Counted from the first letter of the stretch, positions 1 through 8,911 are shown. The stretch: 18,358 nucleotides of DNA from Stephanodiscus triporus (GCA_036939755.1 JALLAZ010000263.1:1-18358), one strand, 5' to 3'. The notes: generated from the sequence alone by a model not told the origin. Numbers and translations: made by a program.

Positions 1-7
1 TAAGGGT

Positions 8-55
8 TACCCTTTACCCTTACCCCGGTCCAAAAAGGGTAAAGGGTAAAGGGTA
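8..55. repeat. Inverted repeat of a CCCTTTA-type heptamer (hairpin)
   Basis: Bases 8-21 (TACCCTTTACCCTT) have an exact reverse complement at 35-48, separated by 13 nt, and the right arm is repeated once more with a 7-nt shift at 42-55. The unit is TAAAGGG. It resembles telomeric repeats (TTAGGG or TTTAGGG) but is neither. It lies at the window edge, so its full extent is unknown. Confidence 0.7.
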
Positions 56-1036
56 TACAACAACTAAGATGAGATTCCAGCCACGAATAAAAGACAAACA
101 TAAAGAACATTCCTTGTTCGCATCATAGCGAAAGTTCGGTGGGAGCGGCTTTGTTGACTTTGACTTTTTCTGCTGATTCTGCAGAGTCTTCGCAGCGACG
201 GCCTTGTTTTGCGATTGACGATTTGCCTCGTTGAGATTGATCTCAGGGAGGACGAAGCTGTACATGAGGACAAGGGCCTGAATTTGGGAGTCCGCCGAAA
301 CAGCGCGACTCCCGCCCCTCTTCAGGAGCTCCTCTTGTAGGTCATGGACATGGGAAGCAATGATAAATACGAACTCGGCGATTCCGTCGAGTGTCCACTT
401 CCTCCTCTTCTTCACATCGTGACGCCAAATGTCAAACCGTTCTTGCACTTTTTTGGGCAGCTTGCGACCCAAAATATCCTTCTTCTCCACGGTCAATGCC
501 TTGTAGAACACTTCAACCTTCCTCGCCTTTGAGTAGGTCAACTGACACTTCATTGAGCCGACAAATAGCATGATAAAATCACCACAAATATCCCTTGGCA
601 AGTGATCCTCGGGATCAGGATTCGGGCGCTCGCCAAAATAGGAATACTCGTCATCGCCGCTGTCTTTGTCATCAGAGTTGGCTAGAGCAGCTGCATCGAT
701 GGAGGCTTTGATGGTGGCAATATCCATGTTGGGAATTCCTTGAGGCGCAGACTTTTGCAAAGGGGCGACGACAATAGGGGTGACTTTGAAGGCATCAGCC
801 GTGGTGGCAGCGGCGGATCAAGTCCAAGTGGCACCAGATGGAGGTAAATTTGACGGCATTCCCCCCCTGGTACGATGGCGGGAAATGACGGCATTTTTGC
901 CGACGGCAGACACAGTGACAGATGCGGCACGTTGAGGGGGGAGCAGGGTCCTCTCGCCCTCCGGGAGAGCCAGATCGACGACCAGAAGAGGGTCGATCGG
1001 ATTTGTCCATGGTTTTTTTTTCGGCCGTACGAGCAA
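20..1036 (-). pseudogene. Broken ORF of unknown function, possibly mobile-element derived
   Basis: One minus-strand frame is open from 1036 down to 20 except for a single TGA at 818-820. The downstream part (first ATG at 727) gives about 235 residues of soluble, charged protein with an acidic N-terminus (DDKDSGDDEYSYFGE), a Lys/Arg-rich middle (KKRRKWTLDG) and a short Cys pair near the end (CSLC). The upstream part begins without an ATG and has no domain I recognise. The last residues run into the hairpin repeat at 8-55, so the true end is probably lost. The setting next to transposase debris suggests a decayed element gene. An intron spanning the TGA is an alternative, but I see no clear splice pair. 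I cannot assign a function. Confidence 0.4.
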
Positions 1037-1137
1037 ATTCTGAAGGAGAGAGGGGTGACACCTATCTACTACGTAAAATACAGTATCTTTTCATGGTACT
1101 TCTTGCCTACGGGGCTGCTACGCCAGGTAGTTCCTAG

Positions 1138-1209
1138 CCCTTAGCTAGCGCTTAGCTAACCCTTAGTTAACCCTTAGCTAACTGTTAGTTAGCCCTTAGT
1201 TAGCTAAGG
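1138..1209. repeat. 11-bp tandem repeat, about 6.5 copies, telomere-like
   Basis: Units start at 1138, 1149, 1160, 1171, 1182 and 1193, followed by a partial copy CTAAGG. Consensus is CCCTTAGYTAR, with copies such as CCCTTAGTTAA and CCCTTAGCTAA and diverged ones starting CGC or CTG. The exact 11-nt phasing is visible by eye. Confidence 0.85.
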
Positions 1210-1258
1210 CGACAATTGATATAAGGGCGGTAGTAGTATGGTAGAGTACATACTTCCT

Positions 1259-1447
1259 CTCTAGACCCAATGTCTATCTAGTTCTAGACCCTATGTCTAT
1301 GCGTAGACCTCATGTCTCTAGGTCTAGACCTCTAAGGTCTAATAGTACTTGACATGAGGTCTACGATGCCTTTTCAGTACATTCTACTGATTCCTATTTA
1401 GAAAAAGCGTAGACCTTACATCTCTAGATCTAGACCCCCATGTCTAC
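1259..1447. repeat. Cluster of TCTAGACC / ATGTCT direct and inverted repeats
   Basis: The motif TAGACCyyATGTCT recurs at about 1261, 1284, 1304 and 1433. GCGTAGACCT at 1301 recurs at 1407, and both copies are followed by similar sequence ending in TCTAGACC. GTAGACCTCATGTC at 1303-1316 has a perfect inverted copy GACATGAGGTCTAC at 1351-1364, so a 14-bp stem with a 34-nt loop could form. TCTAGA palindromes recur throughout. Confidence 0.75.
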
Positions 1448-1747
1448 AGTAATAGTCGGGGCATGAGAAATGGCTAAAGTCCCAATGCAAAGGTCTAAAA
1501 CTCCCTCTTTTAGCTGGCCGGGTCAGATTACTAAGTCTATGTTGGAATTAAAAAAATGGTTTTGTTTGTCTTTCTACAGCTCACGCCATACTTGTTCCTG
1601 TGTATTTTGATTTGGCATGCTGGGGAGGAGATGTGTTTTTGGTATGGCCAAAGAATTTGGTGCACCTCCAAAATACTCACATCCTGCATCCATCCTTCCC
1701 CTCTCATGATGCCTCATTTGCTCCTCTTCCGTCCAAAGGGGGGTGCA

Positions 1748-2573
1748 ATGGGCAAGGTCCGCAGGTGGTATGCGGCTGTAGAGAAGATCATGCTTCTCGA
1801 AGAGTGTGGCCGGCTTCAGCTTGAGAGAAACCTCTCTCTCACACTGGCGGCGAAAGAGGTCGGAGTGAATGTCTGCCTTCTTTCCAAATGGACAAAGGAT
1901 ATTGAGAGGCTTTGTGCCAACCTAAAATTGGGCAAGCGTGCCATTGCTGATGGGCCCAATGGGCAGCTTGACTCTATCAAGGAGGAGCTGCTCCAGTGGA
2001 TCTTTGCCTGTTGCGAGCAGGGTATTGGCATCCGACACGCCATCATGTCGGTCATGGCGTCGGCCTTGCTCCGGACAACATTTGGCGGTTAGTCGTTCAA
2101 TGCCCGCTACATTGCGGTACGGCATTTTATGCAAAAGCATAAACATGTTTATCACATGCCGACGAACAAGAACAAGGCAACATGTGCACCGCAAGAGGTT
2201 GTCGACGAGGCGATGGAGTTCATGGAGGAAACTTGTCCGCATCTTGCCGGTCCTCATCGTGATCCACGTTGGATATGGAATATGGACCAGACACCCCTTT
2301 TGTTTTCTTACCAGAGTTCGAGGATGCTGGCGAAGCGAGGGGCGAGGACGGTGAACGCGACGGACGGTTCGAAGCGAGCGACCTGCACGCTCACCATGAC
2401 GGCTGCCGGCGCTTGATGATGCCAATGCTTATTTTCAAAGGTAAGCCAAACGGGCGCATCATGAAAAAGGACTTCCCACCCACGACCCCACGTCCATCTA
2501 CACATGCCAAGAGGCTGCGTGCATGGATGAGCGCTGTATGCTCATGCTGAAGAGGGAGCAGAGGGGGGCGTAG
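1748..2573 (+). pseudogene. DDE transposase pseudogene, CENP-B/pogo/Tc5-like
   Basis: From ATG 1748 the frame encodes a helix-turn-helix-like segment (LTLAAKEVGVNVCLLSKW, about 1840-1895). It meets a TAG at 2090-2092, then continues in the same frame through SFNARYIAVRHF and WNMDQTPLLF, where the Asp fits the first catalytic residue of the DDE_1 fold, to TCTLTMTAAG. At about 2410 (tandem TGA TGA) the reading moves to another frame with MPMLIFKGKPNGRIMKK. At about 2520 it moves again to CMDERCMLML, which in intact relatives follows as WMDE. The order NMDQTP, LTMTAAG, IFKGKPNG, WMDE matches this transposase family. The later catalytic Asp residues are missing because the copy ends at TAG 2571-2573. 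The stop and two frame changes make this a dead, 3'-truncated copy. I found no terminal inverted repeats. Confidence 0.8.
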
Positions 2574-2868
2574 ATCTTGGTGCGGCGTGAATAGGTAGCA
2601 ACATAACGTTATTAAAAACCTTTGTAACCTCACCTATGTGTTCCTGCATGCACATTTTTACATATCGTTGTGATTTCCCGATGTAGAAACAATTGCAATC
2701 TGGAATTAAAAAAAAAATATGTACACATCCAGCAGTTTTGCATGTTAACTGATTACTGCCATATGCGTATGCTCCATCGATTTTGAATTTGCGAGGACAG
2801 TTGCAAGAGCGTGGACCAAAGTCCGCATCCTCTACATACACCCAGCAAAAGTTATCGGCGGAGGTCTC
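2542..2868 (-). pseudogene. GIY-YIG endonuclease remnant, possibly from a retroelement
   Basis: The minus frame from 2868 to 2542 carries a Cys-rich lead-in (CNC near 2801, then CKTAGC near 2740). It is followed by VHIFFLI and, after a CNC, FYIGKS with QR just downstream and EH at about 2640. This spacing (hydrophobic GIY strand, C-x-C, YIG strand, then Arg and Glu-His) is what I know from GIY-YIG nuclease domains fused to reverse transcriptases, for example Penelope-like elements. The upstream codon is a stop (TAG) and no reverse transcriptase is adjacent, so this is a fragment. It touches the 3' edge of the transposase pseudogene in the opposite orientation, suggesting nested or sequential insertions. 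Confidence 0.5.
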
Positions 2869-2893
2869 CTAATAATATTTCTTGCAGATTAGT

Positions 2894-3103
2894 ATGACGG
2901 CCGAAGACTACGAGTGGGCAAGGCCATTTCAGCCTAAACGAATTCCGCCAGTGTTTTACAACGTGATTGTGATGGGTCGATGCGAACGACCCAAATGGGC
3001 ATACTTGACGACAAAAAAAAGGGTCACGTTTGTCAAAACTGCACGCGATTTTTTCTCCAAGTCTGGCTGGGCCAAGAATTTCAGGGCCTTCGCACCAAGC
3101 TAG
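2894..3103 (+). CDS. Possible short coding fragment, unknown
   Basis: From ATG 2894 an open frame of 69 residues begins MTAEDYEWARPFQPKRIPP and ends FRAFAPS. The amino-acid mix looks protein-like rather than random, but no domain is recognised. It is preceded by TTTCTTGCAG (ending 2887), which resembles a 3' splice acceptor, so it might be a terminal exon or a transposon fragment. It has no clear upstream partner. Confidence 0.2.
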   Translation: MTAEDYEWARPFQPKRIPPVFYNVIVMGRCERPKWAYLTTKKRVTFVKTARDFFSKSGWAKNFRAFAPS

Positions 3104-3408
3104 GAGTCGAGTACCATCCTCGAAACCATCAGGGGGATAAATTCCTCGCCGATTTGATTTGTTATGTAGAATACACGAAGATCTATTTTGGAGATAGGAG
3201 TAATTATTGTGATAGAATTAGCGGTTTTGTGTACATGCGTTACATTGTGGTCATTTTTCTGTATTTCATTCAGTATTCGGTAATTGAACCAGGACAAGTT
3301 CATTCCAAGTAATATTGGTGAAAGGTCAGCCGCGAGCCATTCAGCTAAATAGACGAAATACGGTAGAAATACCAACGACAGTAAAGCACGGAAGAATGGG
3401 TATCAAAA
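3104..3408. other. Intergenic, AT-rich, no gene seen
   Basis: This stretch separates the mobile-element debris from the gene-dense part. Short frames on both strands have random composition. It probably includes the 3' flank of the minus-strand gene that ends at 3409. Confidence 0.5.
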
Positions 3409-4203
3409 TTAGGACTCGATCGTGTCGTCGATCATGAAAGCGTCGTCGAGCATGACAGCGTCGTCGACGACGAAGTTTGCGAATTCGATGTCCGCGTCCT
3501 CCTCCTCCTCCTGGACTTCGTCCGTCCCTCCCTCGTCGACGACGATGGCGTCGAGGTGATTCTCGTGTATGACGTCTTCTTCGGCGCCTCCATCGCCATC
3601 ATCATCGACGCCGTCGCCGCTGGCCACTCCCGCGGAGCCGTCGTCGTAATCGAAGTGGCCGAGCATATCCTCGATTGCGACGACGTCGTTTTGGTGGTGG
3701 TAGTACTGCGCGCTCATGCTCGCATCCGCCCAACCGGACGATTTCCCTCTTTTGGAACCCTTCGCCGACCTCCTTGCCCTCCTCCTCCTCATCGTCCACG
3801 TCCTCGTCGATGCGCCGCCGCCACCGCCCCCGTCGACGGCGCCGGAGGAGGAGGACGGGAGGGCGAGTCCGAGTCTGCCGTAGCGATGATCGTACGGCGG
3901 CGACGGCGGCGGCTTCCCTCCCTTTCCCTCGTAGTCCCGCATCTTTCCCCCGGGGGGAAAGACGGTCGTCGTCGCGAGGCGTCGTCTCCACCGTCGAGCG
4001 CGCGTGCCGACTTCGTCGTCGTCCGCCGGCCGAGAGTGCGACGGAGACTCGATCGCTGCCGCGGCGGCGGCGACGACGACGTCGGACGACGAGCCGCGGC
4101 AGGACGCCGCCAACACGGCAGCAGTCGCGAGGACGACGATCGCGCGCCACGGGGGAAGGACGGTCGGAGGCCTCCTTCGGCGCGCGTCGGTCGTCTTCTT
4201 CAT
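3409..4203 (-). CDS. Secreted low-complexity acidic/basic protein, silaffin-like candidate
   Basis: The 264-residue product starts at ATG 4203. This start is chosen because it opens directly on a signal peptide: Lys/Arg-rich residues 2-11, then a hydrophobic core AIVVLATAAVLAA (21-33) and a likely cleavage near Ala-Ser-Cys (33-35). An upstream in-frame extension to 4323 lacks such a signature. The mature part has an RRRL site (73-76), Gly/Ser/Pro-rich linkers, a basic block (MRRRRARRSAKGSKRGK, 138-154) with Lys at 148, 151 and 154, and a long Asp/Glu-rich tail (174-262). Secretion signal, RXL-type site, K-x-x-K cluster and acidic polyampholyte character together recall diatom silica-matrix proteins (silaffins, silacidins). 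No sequence family match is claimed. The gene is divergent from the MYND gene at 4736. Strong GAC/GTC codon repetition produces long antisense frames that are not genes. Confidence 0.6.
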   Translation of the reverse strand: MKKTTDARRRRPPTVLPPWRAIVVLATAAVLAASCRGSSSDVVVAAAAAAIESPSHSRPADDDEVGTRARRWRRRLATTTVFPPGGKMRDYEGKGGKPPPSPPYDHRYGRLGLALPSSSSGAVDGGGGGGASTRTWTMRRRRARRSAKGSKRGKSSGWADASMSAQYYHHQNDVVAIEDMLGHFDYDDGSAGVASGDGVDDDGDGGAEEDVIHENHLDAIVVDEGGTDEVQEEEEDADIEFANFVVDDAVMLDDAFMIDDTIES

Positions 4204-4735
4204 GATGTGGAGGTATTTTTTGTTTGAAGCTTCTTCCAATAATAATATAATATTATCAAATAATGTCGATCGGGGCGAGGGAGGGGGCGGCGCGGGGTCG
4301 CGTTCGCGACGGTTGGCCCGCACAAGGGTTGGTCGGAGACTCCGGAGACGGTCCAGAGAAAAGGATTATTGTGTTCCCTCGTTGAATTCAAACATTCTTT
4401 CGACTAGGTGGTTCGCTTTGCGGCCGCGGAGGATTCCGCTAAAAGCCGGACGTTGGTAAAAAAAGTGACCCAACATGATATTTGAATTAAAATGCGTTTG
4501 AATTCAAAAATGGCAGAATATTTAGCGAGATTCCACAGAGAAGCCTATTGAAGGAATCAGTACAATACCAAATCAGGGCAACAGTCACAGTGTCTGAATT
4601 CCCACGTTGATTTTGTACTGGGTCGGTCGGTGCCTCCTCTCCAGTGTGGCCGGCTGCAGTGGCTGTGTGACACATCAAAAAAAACATCAACACCTTTCTC
4701 CCGACGCCGTCGAAAGTCGAAACAAACTCAACAAC
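4204..4735. promoter_or_regulatory. Divergent intergenic region between the acidic secreted gene and the MYND gene
   Basis: About 530 nt must contain both promoters. It holds an AT-rich block (about 4239-4264, AATAATATAATATTATC) just upstream of the minus gene and two palindromes, TTGAATTCAA (4382-4391) and TTTGAATTCAAA (4497-4508). No TATA box could be assigned with confidence. Confidence 0.35.
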
Positions 4736-6589
4736 ATGGACCTGCTAGCCTCCCTCGGACTTGGCACCGACCTGCCGGAACAATCGACGCGTCTAACGTC
4801 CCATCCGGGCATAATAAAGGCCCTGGACAACGACGACGACGACGTGCGACTAGGCTTCAATCGCTGTCTACGCTGCGGCGTGAGGCTGTCGTCGTCATCG
4901 TCGTCGGACGACGACGACTGCGACGAAAACGACGACGAAGGCGACGCTCCCGTCGACGACGGCGTACCGCCCCCGTCCACGACGACGGATAAAAAACGAC
5001 CAACGCCCGTCGGGGGTAAGAAGACGAGATGCGGCGGATGCGGACGGGTCGCGTATTGCTCACCGTCCTGCGCGGCCGCGGATGCGCGTCCGTCGTCGGA
5101 CGCGCAAGACGACGACTACGACGGCGGGGACGAGATCGGCGGATGGGGGGGAGGGTGCGGCCACTCCCCCGTGATATGCTCGCTCCTGGCATTGTGCGAC
5201 GACGACGAGGACGCCGAGGACGAATTTTATCGCGGCGGCGGCGGCGCTGGGGGGGGAGGGGGGGGCGACTCCGGGAAAAGGAGGAAGAGGAGACGGAGGA
5301 TCGGCGATCGGGGGAAGAGCGGCGGCGGCAGGAGGAGGGAGGCCGCGCGGTATCGCGTCTGGACCGAGCGCGAGTCCTACCCCGCGACGCTATTCAACGT
5401 CCTGTCGGAGGGACCGGATTGGTTCGTCGAGGCCATCACCCGGAGGCTGCGACGGAATGCGGACGTGAGATCGCCTCGGGCTCCGAAATCGACCACGACG
5501 ACGACGACTGCGGACGACGTCAAGCGAAGGGGGAAGCGTGATCGATCCTCCGCGCTTTTCGGGGTGGGATCGGCGAGGGAGGAGAGGGAGGAGGAGGGGG
5601 GCGGAGCGACCCGTGAGGGGAGGAGGGAGGTCGTATTGCACGTCGTCGGGGCCTCCGCGGACTCGGAATTGTGGGGTTGGGACGGAAAACGCGTCGTCAG
5701 CGGCGGCGGCGGCGGCGGGCGCAACGGCGACGAGGAAGGCGAAGACGTCCACGTGACGAACGCCTACGCGGAAGCCTCGGCGAACCTCTCGTCGTACCTC
5801 GAGGATCTTCTCCAGATACGGTCCGTTTCGATACGATGCGTTTTTGTCGGACCCGATTGTCCCCCCGCGAACGCGAGCGTTGTCAGGCTTCCCATACCCG
5901 ATTCGAGGTCGTCGACGTTGACGATCGAGACCCATCGATGCGATTACGGTGGCGGCGGCGGTGACGACGCTAGGCGTCAACGACTCGAACTCCCCGCGCC
6001 GGACGCGATCGTGTTCTTCAATCCGGGTTTCTCGTGCACCGATTACGACTGGTCCGACGCCCTGTCCGCGGCGTCGTCGTGGCCGACGGGCGGTCCCACG
6101 CCATTCCTGATCGCGACGAACACCGAAATCGAGGGATACGCGGACGTCGGGTACATGTTGGACGGCGGTCACGTCGATCCGAGGTCGTTGCCGGCTGACG
6201 TCCTCGAGGCGATGGACCGTCTTCCCGTCGCCGACGACGTACGTCGACGGCGCTCAGACGACGACGACGACGACGACGATGACGACGACCATCGTTCGGA
6301 GGGGGCGTTTCTCTTCCGGATGAACCCCTACGCAGGGCTACGTGTGCGGCAGTCGGGCACGATGGGGAACGATTTGTACGTGAAGAATCGATGGATCGTA
6401 TGCGGATTGTTCCGGGGCGGCGGGCTGACTGAAAAGAGAAAGGACGGAAAACCCTTCGCCGATGGCAACGATGATGGCGGGGAGGAGAAAGCCCGTAAGA
6501 GGCGTCGTGACGAGGCACGTCACGAAGGACCGAATGGCAAGGGGGGCGCAAAAAATGCTACTAAGAGGAAAAATCCGGCCCTGATATGA
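4736..6589 (+). CDS. Split MYND zinc finger protein with MSS51-C-like domain
   Basis: Single-exon protein of 617 residues. The ATG at 4736 (context ACAACATGG) is preferred over an upstream in-frame one at 4607. MYND ligands are visible as C44-x2-C47, C99-x2-C102, Y107-C108-x3-C112 and H143-x4-C148, but 51 residues of acidic sequence separate the first and second Cys pairs and 30 residues precede the His. A Gly-rich linker and a basic cluster KRRKRRRR (181-188, possible nuclear signal) follow. The C-terminal half matches the layout of the MSS51 C-terminal/MYND-associated domain: VVLHVVGAS (299-307), FVGPDCPP (370-377), DAIVFFNPGF (423-432), FLIATNTE (457-464), RMNPYAG (528-534) and NRWIVCGLF (551-559). 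It contains an 11-Asp run (508-518). In yeast Mss51 acts in mitochondrial COX1 expression; the role here is unknown. It converges on the transporter gene, with 157 nt between stop codons. Confidence 0.8.
   Translation: MDLLASLGLGTDLPEQSTRLTSHPGIIKALDNDDDDVRLGFNRCLRCGVRLSSSSSSDDDDCDENDDEGDAPVDDGVPPPSTTTDKKRPTPVGGKKTRCGGCGRVAYCSPSCAAADARPSSDAQDDDYDGGDEIGGWGGGCGHSPVICSLLALCDDDEDAEDEFYRGGGGAGGGGGGDSGKRRKRRRRIGDRGKSGGGRRREAARYRVWTERESYPATLFNVLSEGPDWFVEAITRRLRRNADVRSPRAPKSTTTTTTADDVKRRGKRDRSSALFGVGSAREEREEEGGGATREGRREVVLHVVGASADSELWGWDGKRVVSGGGGGGRNGDEEGEDVHVTNAYAEASANLSSYLEDLLQIRSVSIRCVFVGPDCPPANASVVRLPIPDSRSSTLTIETHRCDYGGGGGDDARRQRLELPAPDAIVFFNPGFSCTDYDWSDALSAASSWPTGGPTPFLIATNTEIEGYADVGYMLDGGHVDPRSLPADVLEAMDRLPVADDVRRRRSDDDDDDDDDDDHRSEGAFLFRMNPYAGLRVRQSGTMGNDLYVKNRWIVCGLFRGGGLTEKRKDGKPFADGNDDGGEEKARKRRRDEARHEGPNGKGGAKNATKRKNPALI
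6257..6289 (+). repeat. GAC/GAT trinucleotide run (poly-Asp)
   Basis: Eleven consecutive Asp codons, nearly all GAC, lie inside the MYND gene just before the last conserved block. Similar shorter GAC/CGT runs occur across 3400-6500. Confidence 0.9.
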
Positions 6590-6746
6590 TATCTACAATC
6601 TATGAACTTCCTCATTCTCGCTGACTTGACACGTAATACTCACTATCGTACTAACCAGAGCTTCCTTAACATAGCCATGGTTTTGGGTGTCATTTGGAAT
6701 TTGGAGTAAGAATATGCGTGGCTCTAATTTTACTAAATCTATATCT

Positions 6747-8911
6747 CTATGTGTTAGCCTTCACGGTGGCTATCGTTCCAACGATAGCTACAACACTTCC
6801 GCCTATAACAAGAACCCAGTCTATGGCTTTGTCTAGCGTGGATAGACTCGTCCCGAATAACTTCAAGTGCGCTAGTGCTGGAAATATCACGCTCACAATC
6901 ATGCTGCAAACCAGCCCAACCAGGGAGCAAAGGAAACTGAAAGAGGGGAAAAATATCGCAATCGCCAGGGATAGGAAAATTAGAAAAACCTTTACGAGTG
7001 AATCAACCAGCTCCATTGCCAGATCATTCGGGAGAATGTCTGTCAACATCTCTTCTAAGCCCAGAGCTAAAGGGAACATTGTCAGCGTGAATTTACTCCC
7101 GGCAGTTAAGATCATCAGCCACGTCAGCCCTGACATGAGGACATCAGCATTTTCAGAATTCTTTTCCAGTGAAATTGTGATTTGATCATCTACGTCATCT
7201 CCAAACATATAGTAACCACTGATAGCGACGAGGAGGCAACTCAAGAGGACTACGCCAAATGTGAGATCAATCATACGCTCAAACTCCTGTGGCCGCTGCA
7301 TTGACCTTAATTGCATTTTTGTATTTTTAGCAACACATTTGAGAAAATTAGCAATGTGACAAAAACGATGACATAAGTAAAATCCGTCAAGACTTACTGG
7401 AAAATCGACGGCACGATTGCATGACCACTAAAACAGTACGCAACAATCCCTAAAGCAAGAGGCAACCCGTCGAAGGAAGAAAGTTTGTATTCTCTTCCAC
7501 TACCAGTGTCTCCCACTGAAAAAAACATCACCAATGCACTGAGTACCACCGATAACACTACCACGACCGTGGCAAGGGTCCCAACCGCAGAGAGGTAAGA
7601 TAGCAGCTTTGGAGTGCGAAGCAATGCCGATGGGATCACCAATACCCCCGCCACAATCGTCATGTGCCTCGACTGAGGCACGCTCGGAAAAAGTGCGTGC
7701 AAGTGATTACCCAAGGATACCAAGAAGATGCTCAGACACGAGAGCAATTCAAAGTAGAGCACAGTAGAGAGACAGACACAGCCCTTATCGCCGAATGCCT
7801 CCCTTGCGATACCGGGGAAACTGCTGATTTGTTTACGCATGCGCGTGGGTGGGTTTCGTTCTGAAAATATGTGGACGGGTCTTGGATCGCCATTGAGTTC
7901 TCGCCCGAGGTAATACGAAGTTCTCCACGTGACGAGACAAAATCCAACGGTGACGCAGAAACCACCTATCCAACCGGCGGACTTGAATACATACGGGAGA
8001 CCAAGCATGCCTACTCCCTGCGTTAACGAAACAGTGACGTATTCGCTTTTTTTTAGGTACAGCATGAAAGCCACAAAATACTATAGTACGTGCGGAAATA
8101 GAACTCACCATCAATATATTCGCCATGTTGAAAGTACACTGCGCGACAGTCGATTTATGATCCGGATCTTCTTTAATTCCATGCTCCAACTGCATCACAT
8201 GCTTCTTCTGTTTGTCCAAGTGCATCTCTCTCCGAAATCCCGGCGACCTAGTCACATCGTGAACTGCTTGCTTCGCAGCACTCAAATCTGCTATATTTAT
8301 TAAATGATGGCCTTCGGACGATGTCAGTCTGCCCTTCTTCCCTCCAGGTTTGCCAGCTAATATCTGTTGACGATAGGCGCGCGCGTCTGACCTACCCTGT
8401 TTGGGGGTCGGTATCGCCGTGTTTTCATCGCTGAACGTATAGTCGAGCGATTTCAAACTAACGAGGCCGCTTTTTACCCAAGCAGGCGTTGAGGCTAGAA
8501 AAGTAGTATGTGTTTCACTCTGTTTTGGGACAAATCCATCGGTGGAGGCGAGGCGCCATAGCGAGTTAACGCTCGCTAAGTGTCATCTCCATGGCAGACA
8601 CACAATGCACAATACCGACTGGACGCCCGTGAACTCACCTTGTTGTACCTCGCCCTGACGCCAGGACTCTTCGTGTAGTTATCTATGCTCTTTTCGTCCA
8701 TGATCGGCCCTGCCAAGATTTGTATGCCTCTATCGAACGTGGCCGGCCAAGGCCTGTCCAATTCGTCCTTGGTAATGTCGTCAACGGAAGATTCGCTCCG
8801 AAAACTGTCCTTGGGCGAGATCCCGGGGGCGAAGGAACCGGCGTCGCTGCCGCCGCCGACGAGGGGCGACTTTTCGCCTGCATATGAAGGTGCTTCTGGG
8901 TCGGTGTTCAT
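6747..8911 (-). CDS. Amino acid/auxin permease (AAAP, SLC32/AVT1-like) transporter, four exons
   Basis: The model is four minus-strand exons: 8911-8639, 8519-8109, 8017-7398 and 7305-6747. They total 1863 nt, which is 620 codons plus TAG. Introns are GTGAGT...CAG (8638-8520, 119 nt), GTGAGT...CAG (8108-8018, 91 nt) and GTAAGT...AAG (7397-7306, 92 nt). The last two join reading frames exactly: residues NMANILM meet GVGMLGLPYVF, and IVPSIFQ meets SMQRPQEFER. These are hallmarks of PF01490: the first transmembrane helix with GxGxLGLPY, and the motif where a Gln or Tyr-Met precedes the p-x-x-F segment. The first intron's acceptor is less certain; other AGs are out of frame or meet stops. The roughly 220-residue hydrophilic N-terminus followed by about ten hydrophobic helices fits vacuolar or vesicular amino-acid/H+ exchangers of the AVT1/VGAT type. 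Substrate and membrane cannot be told. The ATG at 8911 is divergent from the antenna gene. Confidence 0.85.

Larger units (their letters stand above)
1037..1747. other. Non-coding, repeat-rich interval
   Basis: No convincing gene is seen here. The interval holds an 11-bp tandem repeat (1138-1209) and a cluster of TCTAGACC/ATGTCT repeats (1259-1447), listed separately. From about 1450 to 1747 the sequence is unremarkable and leads into the transposase pseudogene. An open frame upstream of 1748 is not supported as coding. Confidence 0.5.

Noticed and set aside
8..55. Telomere at the window edge
   Set aside because: The unit is TAAAGGG in inverted arrangement, not a uniform head-to-tail TTAGGG array.
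1922..2425. Minus-strand ORF of 167 codons antisense to the transposase pseudogene
   Set aside because: The plus strand contains the transposase motifs in order; the minus frame has none.
3556..4227. Plus-strand ORF of 223 codons antisense to the secreted acidic gene
   Set aside because: Arg/Pro-rich composition is what GAC/GTC-repeat DNA gives on the other strand; the minus frame has a signal peptide and sensible domain composition.
5390..6172. Minus-strand ORF of 260 codons inside the MYND gene
   Set aside because: Shadow frame; the plus frame carries conserved domain motifs throughout.
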